64,000 nt of DNA, taken from assembly GCF_037975245.1 (NCBI RefSeq), contig NC_092577.1, positions 8,779,013 through 8,843,012 of the forward strand. Reading direction: 5' to 3'. Below, in pieces: positions 36,701 through 48,310 of this stretch. Position numbers and translations under genes: made by a program. The notes under the pieces were generated by a model. The model had not been told where the DNA came from and did not search any database. It saw nothing but the letters and a program-made list of their open reading frames with translations. This DNA comes from Apostichopus japonicus. Taxonomy: Eukaryota; Echinodermata; Holothuroidea; Aspidochirotida; Stichopodidae. Positions within the stretch are counted from its first letter, which is position 1; each line of letters starts with the position of its first letter.

Positions 36701-39265
36701 TATATAACATCTTAACCGAGCCGCCTATCTGCCATAGTACGGATAGGCGGCTCGCGGCTTACAAGGTACGTTACAAGAGAGAAATCCAACACTTAAAAAG
36801 CGAACAAGTAAGAAGTACATGAAAACAAGTAAAACATCTCAGGAGAAGTATAACAGCTGAAAAACATGTGCACAAGATGACAAACCACCTTTTCGCGATT
36901 CCAGAGCGGAATAAGGCGAACGAACAAAGTAGTTTCGCGGACCTACTACCTGAGAAAATAACATTACGCTAATAAAAAAACGAACGCATGGGCGAGAGTT
37001 GCACACTAAAAACAGCCCCCAATCTCCCTTCCCTATAAAGAAGGATACTTATCAGATTGTAATAGGCTGTTGGAACGTCTAGAAATCCTATAAGGAAATC
37101 TCTAGGTAAAATTCAAAGGTATTCCGGACAGTTTCCGAAAGATAAAAGTCCACTACGAAAACGCATGAATAAACACTTTGGTTGGTAGAATGAGAAGGAA
37201 GGACATTGACCGGATAGGACCGGTCACTGAGGGTGTACAGTGTTAAAAGATTACCAGGGCATACTAGACATGGTAGGATGAGGTGCTAATGTTGTGGGGA
37301 GACAGGTAAGCGGGTCACTCGAAAATATATAAACCAGTAAGTTTGATCATTACTGTTGCTACTATATACGGATAGTGACGAATAACACACTGTCAACTAT
37401 TTTTTGTTTTTGTTATTGTATCATCAGTAAAATTGAATGTCTGAATTTGCACAAGAGGTCATTAATTCAAGTTTATGTATTGCAGTGAGATTATCTTTGT
37501 CATTTTATGACAAATAAAATACTTAGTTGGGTGTAAGATAATCTATCAATACAGGTACCATTTGGTAAAACTGACACATAGAGTCCCCTCTTTTTGGTTT
37601 CTTGCCATTTTATTACCTTGCGAAGACTTGAACGTCGATATAAAGCTATTGCCGTATCAAGATCCCTGTACATCGGTTTAAAAATAAAGAGTCTGACCCC
37701 GGCAAAGGTTTGCAGAATAAGACATATTTTCATATCTTTACATATAAGTATAGGAAACATACTGTCACTTTGTCTTACTAATATACAAGTTTGACCTTGA
37801 AAACAATTATATTTGTGCAATAAAATGTTTTATCAACCGAATCCTATGAATTTCATGTAAACACCGTGATGCTGGACAAAGGTAAACTTTTAAGCGCCTT
37901 TACATACATAGCGCACGGCCTATATATGTTTAATGTATATTTACGTAATCGTACATATAGTTCTGTTACTTACCAATTTGTGATTCTTTTGGCTGAGAAT
38001 TCCAAAAATGGCATTTAATATAAGGACCTGACGTCGGATGAAACAATAGGGAGAACATACGTTAGGATTACACATAATATAAGTTACTTTGTTTAAATAA
38101 CGTGATTTTGAATAAAGAAAATCTGTCTATAACGTTCCAATTGGCATAAACTATCTACAAAGTATGATATTACCATACCAGCAACTATAAAGCAATCACT
38201 AAGACTGGAAAATGCCACAACCAATATAAAAGTTAACCTGTATGACTTCACAAAAAACATTATAGAACTCAGTAACAAATGAAACTGTAATTTAAAACAT
38301 TAAATCCACATCATTTGTTCCTTTTCCTTTTTGAAAATAAGTCTCAGCCTATCCAGGAAAGAGATTATATAATGAAAATATCTTTAATCACTGTTTTGCA
38401 TGTATTATCATGAATTATTACTGTGCTGACCTCATCGCAAAACTTGGATGTATCACTGTTGTTATTATTATTTCTTATTTGATTAGAATTTAAATGGCAT
38501 AAGTAAAGAAAGTACAAAAATGTATGCAAATGCAGGCACTCACATACCAGTAAAGAGTTCATCAGCCTAACTGTCAAAAAGAACTTTTTGACACAATCGA
38601 CTAAACATAATCTTGAAGTGGGTGTTAATACATATACGATATGTGTTATCCACAGATAAAGTATTCATGCAGACTGTATGAACGCATTGTACTAAGATCG
38701 TTGTATGGTTGATGTTAGAATTCTGCATCTTTTTATGAATGCCATTGAGAAAGGGTAAGAGGGAGCGATTACTAAGTCCGGACATGTGAACACCTTGTAG
38801 CCACGTTGCGGACATTCTGAATATTTATGCTTCCTGATGTTTGAACACAAAAATATTTCAACCGGTGTACCTCGTGTTTACCATGAGGAGCTACTGTGTG
38901 ATCTTATCATCTGATTACAATTGTTTCAAGACGAACTAGAGGTTGTACAACAGTTACCGATATATTGATAGATATATATAAATATATTTATATAGATATA
39001 TGTGTGTGTAATAAACATATGTAAATGAATTAGTGGATCTTACCGCTGCAACTGATATAGGCCACATCTGGTTATCAATTTCATCGCTGGGAGCCCCTGT
39101 GACCGATGCAACTGTCATGCCAGAGATCAGAAGAATCGTAGCAATGAAAGCTTGAATTATACCAGTAATAAATCGCGTTTTGGCACCTTTCTTTCCTTTG
39201 GGTGTAACTTGAGGGTCCACTTGCACACCCGGAACAGATGACGAAGCTCCATGAGTTATCTGCAT
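33575..39265 (-). CDS. Five-exon gene for a CD20/MS4A-like four-transmembrane protein (237 aa predicted)
   Basis: The coding exons are 39265-39044, 38027-37974, 36092-35970, 34137-34009 and 33760-33575, and all four introns are phase 0. Four hydrophobic segments sit near residues 32-57, 67-87, 93-120 and 140-170. The short N-terminal tail is followed by TM1 (FITGIIQAFIATILLISG). TM2 ends in GILSQKNHKL, like the GxLS-x-x-x-E/K-x-x-H/T-x-x-L pattern of MS4A proteins. The loop between TM3 and TM4 is tyrosine-rich (YDYYDSEY). TM4 ends in SYSCCAG, and a 60-residue proline-rich cytoplasmic tail contains STYELPEE. Family members are plasma-membrane tetraspans that modulate receptors or calcium entry; the ligand here is unknown. 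The length is typical. A non-MS4A tetraspan such as a TMEM176-like protein is the main alternative. The large introns carry retroelement remnants. The last two exons are duplicated about 12.6 kb away. Confidence 0.8.
34009..34137 (-). CDS. Exon 4 of the MS4A-like gene: TM4
   Basis: The 43 codons between TTTTTATTATAG and GTAAGTAC encode VDSSTEVHF followed by TM4 (IIVVCFIVELAVAIVVA) and SYSCCAG. A near-identical exon with a few replacements lies at 46740-46612. Confidence 0.85.
35130..35345 (+). pseudogene. GIY-YIG endonuclease tail of a Penelope-type retroelement
   Basis: The plus strand reads RLYGHISTVNLRKTDTPVGE then PFNLPN, a frameshift, and MSLQGMESLGSRPDLVRIRE. This is the pattern EH...I......PV..HFN..NH......L......R...E found at the end of GIY-YIG nucleases in Penelope and related elements. 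It lies inside intron 3 of the MS4A-like gene, in the opposite orientation, and is dead. Confidence 0.55.
35346..35725 (+). repeat. 3' terminal region of a Penelope-type element with hammerhead-like core
   Basis: A C- and T-rich stretch is followed by CTGAAGAAGATCCTGCTAGG and ATCGGAAC (35681-35709). CTGANGA followed by a GATCC/GGATC stem and a GAAA-like box is the hammerhead core layout; here the box is GGAA. A close relative of this stretch ends at 47440, in the matching intron of the duplicated gene. Confidence 0.45.
35970..36092 (-). CDS. Exon 3 of the MS4A-like gene: TM3 and tyrosine-rich loop
   Basis: The 41 codons run from acceptor TTGATCTAAAG to donor GTGAGTAAA. They encode a long hydrophobic segment beginning IRLYLAFSIFACVLIAIA and then the loop SRKPSYDYYDSEY. 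Confidence 0.8.
36705..37349. mobile_element. Possible insertion in an MS4A-like intron, flanked by a 19-bp direct repeat
   Basis: TTACTGTTGC(A/T)ACTATATA occurs at 36686-36704 and 37350-37368. Just inside the left end is a perfect 13-bp hairpin CGAGCCGCCTATC / GATAGGCGGCTCG (36717-36729 and 36742-36754). A long direct repeat suits a retroposon target duplication. I recognise no coding part. Confidence 0.45.
37974..38027 (-). CDS. Exon 2 of the MS4A-like gene: end of TM2
   Basis: This 54-bp phase-0 microexon encodes VLILNAIFGILSQKNHKL. It is bounded by CCGACGTCAG and GTAAGTAAC. It completes the second membrane segment and restores frame between exons 1 and 3. Confidence 0.75.
39044..39265 (-). 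CDS. Exon 1 (coding) of the MS4A-like gene: N-terminus, TM1 and start of TM2
   Basis: The ATG lies directly after a possible acceptor (TGCATTATTTAG), so a 5' untranslated exon is likely further upstream. A candidate ends at 39541 with donor GTAAGTAACG. The exon encodes 74 residues ending MWPISVAA, and its donor is GTAAGATCC. Confidence 0.8.
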
Positions 39266-39825
39266 CTAAATAATGCATGTTAAATGAGAGGAGAGGAGAA
39301 AAAGGACAGGATCAAAAACTAACAAACACTGTATCACATTCTGAACGTTTCGACATGTCAGCATATTGAATAGCTCTGAAGATAATATATACATATATAT
39401 GTTTATTTCTTAATATTTTGAAAATGATTTGCCTCCAAACATTTAAGAAAGTTAGTGTTACGTGAAGAAATGTTACCATGCAATTCACAGGGGAGATCTC
39501 AGTTAAATTTCCGACACACTAAAGCTAAAGCGTTACTTACCTTAAACCTCAGTTTCAAAAAAGTGCAAGCTCACTGCAAGTAAACATGTTATTCACTTCT
39601 ACTATCATACAAGGAAGTACTTCAGAAATAAATCGAAAGTGATAAGCATACTTTAAGTGTTATACTTTACCTGAAAGAAAACTCATCAACATTTAGAACA
39701 CAACAGTCAACGGATTATGCATAAAGCAAAACATTGAAATTTGTCTAAGTGCAAATGAAATAGTTGATTGATCCAGCACAGGCTGCAATTGATTGCATTC
39801 CTAGTTAAGAAAATTGGATAAGCGC

Positions 39826-40640
39826 TGAAAACCTGATCCCTAAACCTGCCCGCGCCCCGAATATTTGATTACCGAATTAAAATACCTCGTATGGTTGTTA
39901 TTTCTTCCGTCATCCTCACTTTATCACTACCTTTAAGTGCTTGTTAATGTAAAAATGCTTTGGTATATTAGAACCACTCAAATACATAGCTATATTTTAT
40001 ACACAAATAAGAAACAACCAAAATTTTCTCTAGTAATTAAGGCTTCTTTATTTCTTGTTATTGGCGTAGTGTATTGTTTGAAGAGACATAACGAAATGTG
40101 ATGGTATGTTGTTTGTCTAATTCCTTATTCCATCGTGCTACGTTTACATTTATTAATATGATCCCGCCACCGGCCCCACCCCTCCCCAACCACACCACAC
40201 GTGGGTTAGAGAAAATGCGTTACAGTCTAAGGCATCGGCTGAAAATTAAATTGAACCTTGAAGACTTAATAAATTAGGTGTCCAAAATTACTAAAACGCG
40301 CATTCCATTTGTGACCAATTAAAAGCACCTCATCAAATCCTATATGAGAACAATGCAGCAGGATTTCGCTTCACTTAAAGACGAGCAAGTATCGTTCAAT
40401 GTACCCCCCCCCCATCCTCACCCCCATGCTAGCTTTTCGACAACCGCGTAACTTTACATTTGAACTTACTTCCTCCAGACTTCCCAAACCTATTCCCACC
40501 TCCGCAAGCAACTTTTGCTTCAACATTACCCTTGCACTAAAATACCCAGTGACGATTATAGTCTAAGACCCCTATCCCTTTTTCATGTGGTTCTAAAAAT
40601 GCCATTTAAATATATGCTGCTGTGTTCTTTGTAAAGATGG
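39826..40640. repeat. Third, more diverged duplication piece with a tandem junction
   Basis: 39826-40160 matches 31995-32345 (CTGCCCGCGCCCCGAATATT, CTTTATTTCTTGTTATTGGC). It is followed directly by 40198-40640, which matches 29432-29870. End-of-unit sequence joined to start-of-unit sequence is what a tandem array junction looks like. Confidence 0.65.
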
Positions 40641-40739
40641 AAGTTTTGTAGGTAAAACAGGTGCCCAGTTCCAACAAAAACAAAAACAAATCGTGATAAT
40701 TTAGCAGGATTCCCCTTTTCCGAACATTTAAATCTTCTT

Positions 40740-40850
40740 AGACACTCTCTTAATAATGCTAACAGCAACCGAACGTAATCGTAAAGAAATCGATTGGATC
40801 ATTCGTCTTAAGTCTCACATCAGTGGCCTCAACAAATACTGGGTACCCAT
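40740..40850 (+). pseudogene. Retroelement C-terminal fragment (GIY-YIG type)
   Basis: The plus strand encodes TERNRKEIDWIIRLKSHISG followed by LNKYW. This resembles the R..RE..WI..L.T..P.GLN end motif of GIY-YIG elements. It is a short, isolated remnant between the duplicated block and the 8-bp minisatellite. Confidence 0.4.
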
Positions 40851-40944
40851 TAACAACTACTTGTTCCACAAACTTATGTAATCCGTTCTTAATCCGCCTT
40901 CATGGTTTATCGGTATTAATTCCATCTGGGCCACATCTTATTTA

Positions 40945-41285
40945 TCAAAGGACCGGAGGACCGAAGGACCGAAGGACCAAAGGACCGAAGGACCAAAGGA
41001 CCGAAGGACCGAAGGACCGAAGGACCAAAGGGCCGAAGGACCGAAGGACCAAAGGACCGAAAGACCGAAGGACCGAAGGACCGAAGGGCCGAAGGACCGG
41101 AGGACTGAAGGACCGAAGGACCGGAGGACCGAAGGACCGAAGGACGGAAGGACGGAAGGACCGAAGGACCGAAGGACCGAAGGACCGAAGGACCGCAGGA
41201 CCGAAGGACCGCAGGACCGCAGGACCGCAGGATCGCAGGATCGCAGGATCGAAGGATCGCAGGATCGAAGGATCGAATGACCGAA
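40945..41285. repeat. Minisatellite of 8-bp units GGACCGAA, drifting to GGATCGCA
   Basis: About 40 tandem 8-bp units, mainly GGACCGAA with GGACCAAA, GGGCCGAA and GGACCGGA variants. At the right end they turn to GGACCGCA and then GGATCGCA/GGATCGAA. The long open frames on both strands (RRTEGPKD-like and SVLRSFGP-like) are by-products: an 8-bp unit gives a 24-bp coding period without stops. Confidence 0.95.
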
Positions 41286-41525
41286 TATATAAAACAATTA
41301 TTACTGCAAAACCTAATCTGTTCTGTTGAATTTGGCTTTAAGTGATCCATCAAATGTTTGATCTTTCCCCATTCCTTGTAGCTGGTCCAAAGTTGCTGAA
41401 ATGTCACATCCCTGATACGGTGAAAGGAAATACTGGCCTTATTTTGAAATGGAGTGGTGTTAATACAATCAACTTCATTTCATGTTGATGTCATAATAAT
41501 GATTAGTTGTTGAATGAGAATAAAT

Positions 41526-41895
41526 CAAGGGCGTAGGAACCAGGGGGCTGGGGGCGCCAGCCCCCCCAGTGAAAAATGTGGAGGGGCGGAAGTATTATTC
41601 CGCCCCCCCCCCCGCTTCGCAAGTCAGAAAACCCCTTTTTCATTTCCAAATGAGAAAAAAAAAATCATTTGGAGCACCAAATTGCATCTAAGGCCAGGTG
41701 AAAATACAAAATTAAGTTTACAAAATGGAGTGAGTGTTGAAGTGTGCTATATTGCACCAAATTGCATCTGAGGCCACCTGGAAACGCAAAAAATTCCAAA
41801 AGGGGAGGGGGAACCCCCTCCCCTTAGACCCCTCCCCAGGCCGGCCATCAGTCTTCAGCCCCCCCCCCACTCAAAAGTACCTTCCTACGCCACTG
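41526..41895. mobile_element. 370-bp hAT-type MITE with perfect target duplication
   Basis: GAATAAAT occurs exactly at both sides (41518-41525 and 41896-41903). The left end is CAAGGGCGTAGGAACC, and the right end inverted is CAGTGGCGTAGGAAGG. The right arm holds the AGGGGTCTAAGGGGAGGGG module shared with other elements of the window. The exact duplication suggests a recent insertion. Confidence 0.92.
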
Positions 41896-43005
41896 GAATA
41901 AATACCAGCATCTAGCAGAACTGCGTCATAAAAAAAATGTACTGAAAACACAGTCAGTTAGGTTATTTATTCCCCTGATTGATATCAAATATTGAAGATT
42001 TCTGTGTAGACATCTTAATGTCAGATAATTAGAACTCAATAATCGTGAAGTTTCTGGATAGGAACCTGCAGGCCAGTCACAGTGATAGCGTATAAACTCG
42101 TTGACAAACAAATTCCGTGTAGACGCCGCGTAGACACCTCATATATTCCCTGTACGAGTTTCTACGCAAGAAATGCTATTGTACTCAATGAATAGGGATT
42201 AAAGTCGCCGAAAGAATGAGTGAGATGTTTGAAACATCCGTTTCTTAATCGTAGTTTAAATTAAGACGTGATATTCACCTTGCAGCGAAGATGACGCAGG
42301 TAAAGTGTTTCTATTCAGTGTTTCTTTTCCGACTTTTTTTCTCAGTTGCAGAGGTTATGTTCCACGGAGGATAAGTTTACTTTGAATAGTTGGCAACATT
42401 TTGAAGAATAATAAAGTATTTCTACGGGTTTCTTGTGTCAATTATTTTATATAATTTACCGTTGGTTCCAACAGAATGAAAAGAAAAAAACGTGCACCCA
42501 AAAACTTTGAAACAGGGCCGGTTAAAAACAAAACAACATGTTTCTCGTCCGCCCAAGGGGCCTCATTTTTCCTGATTCCCGGGTCTCTATTCCGAGTACA
42601 AGAAATCTAAACTATCCTTAAAAATTCTTTTGTTAAGATTACCACATATTCAAAACTAGTATTAGCGCATTTAAAGAAGAAAAAAATGGCCGCCCGTCAA
42701 TATTTTCCGACCAAACCTATATTTTGATTTTATGAAACCTTCATGAAAACATACTTTTTTTAAATGGATTTTGAAGCTGTCATAAATTTAAGAAATGCTT
42801 ACCGTTAAATACTGGCGTCAGACAATACATTTTCGTATTTATTTCAGTAAAGATCCACAAAGGATAAAAATGCTAAATTACTAAAGAAAAACTGCATGTA
42901 CATGGTCATTTTTTGTATCCAAATACTATACAAAGAGATTGAGTTCACCGAAACACCCATTTTCCACACCACCTGAGGAAAACCGTCTTTTATAAATTAT
43001 AGTAC

Positions 43006-43338
43006 TGTTACGAGGGCCCATTGTAGCCTAACGCTAGTCACTGCTAATGAGGAACCTAATGTTATAATATAATGTTATATAATAATGTATAAAGAACACT
43101 CAGAATTATTTATTATGCAAAACTTAAAAGTTGTTTGATAAATGTTTAACGAAAATTTGTTCAAGTGTAACAAAGTTCATATTTTATGATAGAATATGTG
43201 ATAAGATATAGCAGAATGTAAGAGATTAGAAATTTTACATTACATTCAAACTTTCCTTGAAGGGGGAGGGTGTAACGAGGGCCCATTGTAGCCTAACGAT
43301 AGTCACTGCTAGTGAGGAACCTAATGTTATACTATAGA
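43006..43338. repeat. Direct repeat pair of about 65 bp (possible LTR remnant)
   Basis: ACGAGGGCCCATTGTAGCCT followed by AACG.TAGTCACTGCTA.TGAGG occurs at about 43010-43070 and again at 43275-43337, in direct orientation. The first copy begins TGTTACGAGG and the second TGTAACGAGG, which resembles LTR starts. The insert is absent from copy A. Confidence 0.5.
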
Positions 43339-46168
43339 AAGTATTTGAAATGGCCTACGTGACAAATCGGTTAACGTGAAATCCCGTTGTACGCTGTACA
43401 CGCATCTTCGTGGATTCTCTGGAATGTTCGCGAGATATGCAAAGGAACACGAAAAATGTATCTTATCGGCTCACTACCCCGTGATTCTTTCAGACCGAAA
43501 AACCCCATTAATTCACCTTACACGATATTTCAACACTTTCTTAATGGCCAGGCCTATATACTTCCAATATAAAATAACCAACAATGGTCCATGTGGAAAA
43601 AGCAATACACTGCATTCCGAAATATTTTGTTTGGCATCGTGCCAGGAGTGCAAAATAGAAACGCTACATTTAGGAAAAGTATCCGCGGTCGCTTATGCTA
43701 GTGTTTACGATAACATTTTTTTTTAAACGGCAACCAATCATACATTTCGACTGGTAAAACTTCTTCCGCCAACACAGTCATTAGTAAATGCTAACTCCGC
43801 CCAAATTTCCTGGAAATTTACACGCAGCGGTACTGTAGTATTAATGTTCAGGGGAATACCTCATGGGAGATCTTCTGGAAGAATGAGAAGAGAGAAGATT
43901 TAATTATTTATTATTTTAAGGAACACTGAGGTTTTGCGATATTTTGGAACGTCTATATGTTATTTAAACCAAAGGCCTACCTTAATCTATTTTTTCCTAT
44001 TTATGCTACAAGTTCATTGACCGAACAAGCAAATACGAAAATAGTTCATTAGTTATGCTTTTAGTGGTGATAGCTCTAGCTCTGTAGTGCTTAACTAAAT
44101 TGTGTCTTAATTATGGGTAATTTGTTAATTTATAGCAGAAATTTGATTACCAATTAACAGCTTTATAGCTCATATCATCTAATATTCAGGAAGTATGCAC
44201 GTCATCTTGATAGCAACTTGATGTTAAATGCACTCTTCCTGGTACTTGTTTTATCCATCCTGCTACTGAACTAATAGTTTAGTAAGCCGACTAACATATG
44301 TTCTAGACTAAGAACTGCAAGTTTACTAGTTACTAGGATACATGAGACAAAGTGTTGAGACTATATCATCAAATGTTTGACTATTCAATATCAAAATATC
44401 ACCTTTTCCTAAAACTTTGTCGAAATTTCGTCGTTGAATGTCAGAAATTCGAAACGATGCTTTATCTCAAACTTTCAGATATTTCTTAAAATCTAGTTCA
44501 AGTATTTTAATTATAAACATATTATATAACATATCGATATTTCAAAGATTCGAAAAAACAGCCGAAATATCGTCGGATTAAGCATTAAGCGGACCATCAA
44601 ATATCGATGAATATAGCTGTTCCTACTTCTGCCTCCGCCCCGCCCCCCAACCGAATATTCGAGTACCAAATTAATATACCTAGTATTATTGAAGCACCTG
44701 TAATTTGTTATTTCTCTAGTCATATCCTCACTGATCACTACCTTTGAATACTTAGGTTTATTGCAATCGTTCAACTACGAAGCTATATATCATACACTAA
44801 ATAAATATTAACAAAAATTATATCTTGCTTTTGAGGCTGCTTTATTTCTTGTTCTTTGTGTAGTGCAGTGCTTGAAAAGACATAATGAACAAAATTGATA
44901 GCCAGTTATGGGATTTAATTCCCCATCCTATCGTGGAACGTCTACAATTATCAATTACATTCGGCCACCCCCCTACCACCCCATGATTTGAAAACAAATC
45001 TTAGTATGACAGAGGAATAAGTAATGATGGAACTGCAGCAAAACACCATACTCTTTGGCACGTTGTTTCATGGCATAAAGGTGATATACTTTCATCTAGA
45101 GATGGTGGATACAAATTCTTAGTCATGGCATTAATGTTTCGAACTTCCTTGCATTTCCTTGTTAAAGTTATGACTAATATACATTTGTTAAATGACAATT
45201 TTCAACCTCACACCCCCTCCCCCAATAACAATATTCAGAATGAAAATTCTACTTCCGATTTCTAGTACGTTTTACGGATGTTAATAAAGGCTATAGGATA
45301 CCGGACACTCAACTTATGGTTGGTTTACTCAAATCGGGTAGGGTGTTTAACTTGCAAATGCATATATTGGATAACCATTATTCAAATGGGATGGTTCGAT
45401 TCTCGATTTCCAAGACGACATTCCTATCAGGTACCAGTATTAATAGTTAAGATCATGTAAAAAAGGCAAGATACAATAAACTGCTGTAAAGTATGGCTGC
45501 TTACAGCAATTTAGGTCCAATTCCATACAATAAAATAATAAGAGTACTCTTAAGAACCTATTGAAACTTCAAATAACCTGAAAGACCACAAGGGTTCATA
45601 AAGCATGCACTTCGCATCATATATGTACAGTTTTATTATTTTGGTAACAAAACAAAGTTTCGTAACATAATACTTAAATTAATGGACATAAATCAATGAC
45701 GAGCTTGATTTAGACAGCGCTCTTTCCTTTTTTATGTTTCTTTACGTTATTCACTGAATTTCGAACGACGACTATCATCTTCTTCACAAGCGTTGATTGA
45801 CCTTAATACTTTCAAAACGGCGGTGAATAGTCGGGATTGTCCATTTGTCAAGAAAACACGCTTCCAACACGTGGCTACACGTGATACTAAACGTGTTATC
45901 ATTGGTTACACGTAACTCATTGCTTAACATATTATCTGTGTCGTTCTTAATGTAAGTTGACGAATGAACTCTCGCATAGCCGATTCCAGGGTAAAAAATT
46001 TCATTTCACATAACTGATTAATATAATATCCTATTTATCTGAATAACAATAGTAAAAAGTCATGGTGAATCCTAACATTGAAACTTAATGAATAATGGAT
46101 TGAGCCTTTCGTGTACAAAGGTGAGTTTTAAGCGTCGTTTTAGTTACCAAGAAGCAAAACCGGGAGAT

Positions 46169-46740
46169 CTAATCAGATTGGGGGATATGACGTTCATAAA
46201 GTGGCAGAGCCACGGAATTTTCGTCTGGGAGTTCATATGTGCTTGAGTCTCCATTGTATGGTGTAGGCCGTGGTATTTTTGGACTAACCTGACCAGGGTT
46301 ATGGGATGGATTCATGGATGCTGAATTATCGTGAGACTGGAGAATCTTTGCTGGGTAATAAACCTGTTGAATAAGAAAAATAAATTATGTAAGAGTAGGA
46401 GAAGATCAAAGAGGATTTGGGAGACCACAGAACCACTCATGCACAACAACTTCTGTTTTGTGATGGCTGGGCATACTTTATTCATATTGTATCTCCTTTG
46501 CTAGATTAATATTGCAAACTATTCCTAAAGTACTTTTGTGCAGTCAGTATGAGGGGATCGACATGGAATTTAGGCGAGGGAGGGACAGGCGTTGTGGTGG
46601 AATTAACTTACAGTAGTTTGGATTGCCTCTCCAGCACAGCAACTGTAACAAGCCACAACAATGGCAACAGCAAGTTCTACTATGAAGCAGACCACGATTA
46701 TACAATAGAAAACGAAGTGAACCTCTCTAGATGAGTCTAT
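46169..46740 (-). CDS. Duplicated last two exons of an MS4A-like gene (second copy, partial)
   Basis: Exons 46740-46612 (TM4, 43 codons) and 46363-46169 (tail plus stop) are open, phase 0 and keep GT/AG splice sites. Replacements against the first copy are few: IDSSRE for VDSSTE, VACYSCCAGE for VASYSCCAGD, IQTT for IQTI, ILQS for ILES, QVSPK for QVIPK, LPDE for LPEE and PLYE for PLHE. The original TAA is read as CAA, so the tail gains QSD before TAG. No exon matching TM1, TM2 or TM3 was seen on the minus strand between 47 and 59 kb. This copy is therefore either a partial duplicate or has acquired a new 5' end. The open frames suggest recent origin or selection. Confidence 0.65.
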
Positions 46741-47202
46741 CTATAATAAAAAATAAAACAAAACCATAAATCCAGACAGCATATTTGTGTAACAGAGGGT
46801 ACCATCTCCAGTCACTGAGTCAGGAAATCACTGACAGTGATTTGGTATAAAGGGGTAAACCCTTTCTCACTTCAAAGTCCAAAACGGAGTAAGTGATTCT
46901 CGTCAGAAATCTACGTGATTGTATTTCATATTACCTTCTACTTCTGAGGTATATATAATAAATAATCTGAGATATGGGTACCTCGTTTATGTGACAAGGC
47001 CATTGGCTACCTGGCATCATCAACATTAGCATACATGGTTATAAACCACCCCGTGGCGACCAACGTAGAAACCTTCATTAGGAACGCAAACAATTGTATC
47101 ATTTCATGTACAGAGTACTCAAGAGAAAGTATTAAGCAAACATGTTTTTTAAATATTGGGGAAAGGGGGACATTGTTCATAAAAAATAAAAAAAGTGCTT
47201 AC

Positions 47203-47223
47203 CTCTAACATGTCAAAACCCAT
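47203..47223 (-). CDS. Candidate new 7-codon first exon for the second MS4A-like copy
   Basis: An ATG is followed by GGT TTT GAC ATG TTA GAG and a good donor (GTAAGC), in phase 0 with the copied TM4 exon 463 bp downstream. Splicing would give MGFDMLE joined to IDSSREVHF. An in-frame TGA lies four codons upstream of the ATG. It is a single short match and may be chance. Confidence 0.25.
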
Positions 47224-47239
47224 AGTAGGACTTCAAAAT

Positions 47240-47445
47240 CACAAGACAAAACCCCTCCATGCTGGTTTCTCCCTGTTGGTTTCTTTCTTTCTTCTCTCCA
47301 TCTCTTGTCTACAAATCCCTTATATATATCTCTTTGTGTTCACCATGCGCATTAACCTGTCTGTATTCTGTGCGTGTGTCTGTCCTTTCTGTTACTGTTA
47401 CTTGTCATTTAGCCTTTGAAGAAGATCCCGCTGTTAGGATCGAAA
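47240..47445 (+). repeat. Second copy of the Penelope-type 3' tail
   Basis: It matches 35505-35710 along CATGCTGGTTTCTTTC, CATTAACCTGTCTGTATTCT and GTTACTGTTACTTGTCAT, and ends TTTGAAGAAGATCCCGCTGT then TAGGATCGAAAC. Here the GAAAC box is kept, but the first core C is T. Confidence 0.5.
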
Positions 47446-48132
47446 CCACAATTTTGCAATTGTTGTTCTTAAAAGTAGGTATACGTATGATCATTCTGTA
47501 AGCTGACTTACAAAAAACAAGTGCGATAGCCTGTCGCGTCGTGCTAATAACGCTGACTACCGAAATGAGTTGTTTCTTTACTAGATACATTATATCCCAT
47601 GAGTGATATGCAATAGATGACTATTGATTAAAGGCCCGAATCTACTGATTGGTTGTATTGTTCATCTGTCGAAGATACAGTACACCTACAGTACTAGGAA
47701 GGATGATTTGTACGATTCAAACTTCATGTATTCTTTATTCCCTTATAGAGATGAGTTACGTTCTCATTCTACTCAATAAACGTGTTCACGATATGTGCAC
47801 TGGCTCTCTTCTTTGCTCACAGTGTGCTCATATGCTCTTTGAGACACTCGTTTGTGCTCACATGCTCAGCACAAGAAACAAGTGCAATTTACAGTATTCT
47901 ATCCTCTGTAAAAATCCTATGACGTCATCGATCTTTGCTTTTCCCCTCATTAATTCATCAAGAATGATAATTAACCAGAAAACCTGTTGTTTTCGGAAAG
48001 TATTTAGTATTTACCTTTCCGCTACAACTAGATCATATAAATATATTTCATATACATGTATATTTTATTATGATGCCGTGAATCAGTTCTCCGTTTCCTG
48101 ATTATATATGTACAATTTAGTTTACTTTCAAA

Positions 48133-48310
<178 letters not shown>

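Larger units (their letters stand above)
42715..47020. repeat. Segmental duplication, copy B
   Basis: It is collinear with about 29970-34410. It lacks the 30261-30870 part of copy A and holds instead an unrelated 0.4 kb (43006-43440). The duplication ends just past TM4 exon sequence near 47020. Confidence 0.85.

Noticed and set aside
40823-41407. Long frames on both strands (168 and 163 codons) rich in RRTEGPKD or SVLRSFGP
   Set aside because: They are translations of an 8-bp minisatellite without stops in its 24-bp coding period, not genes.
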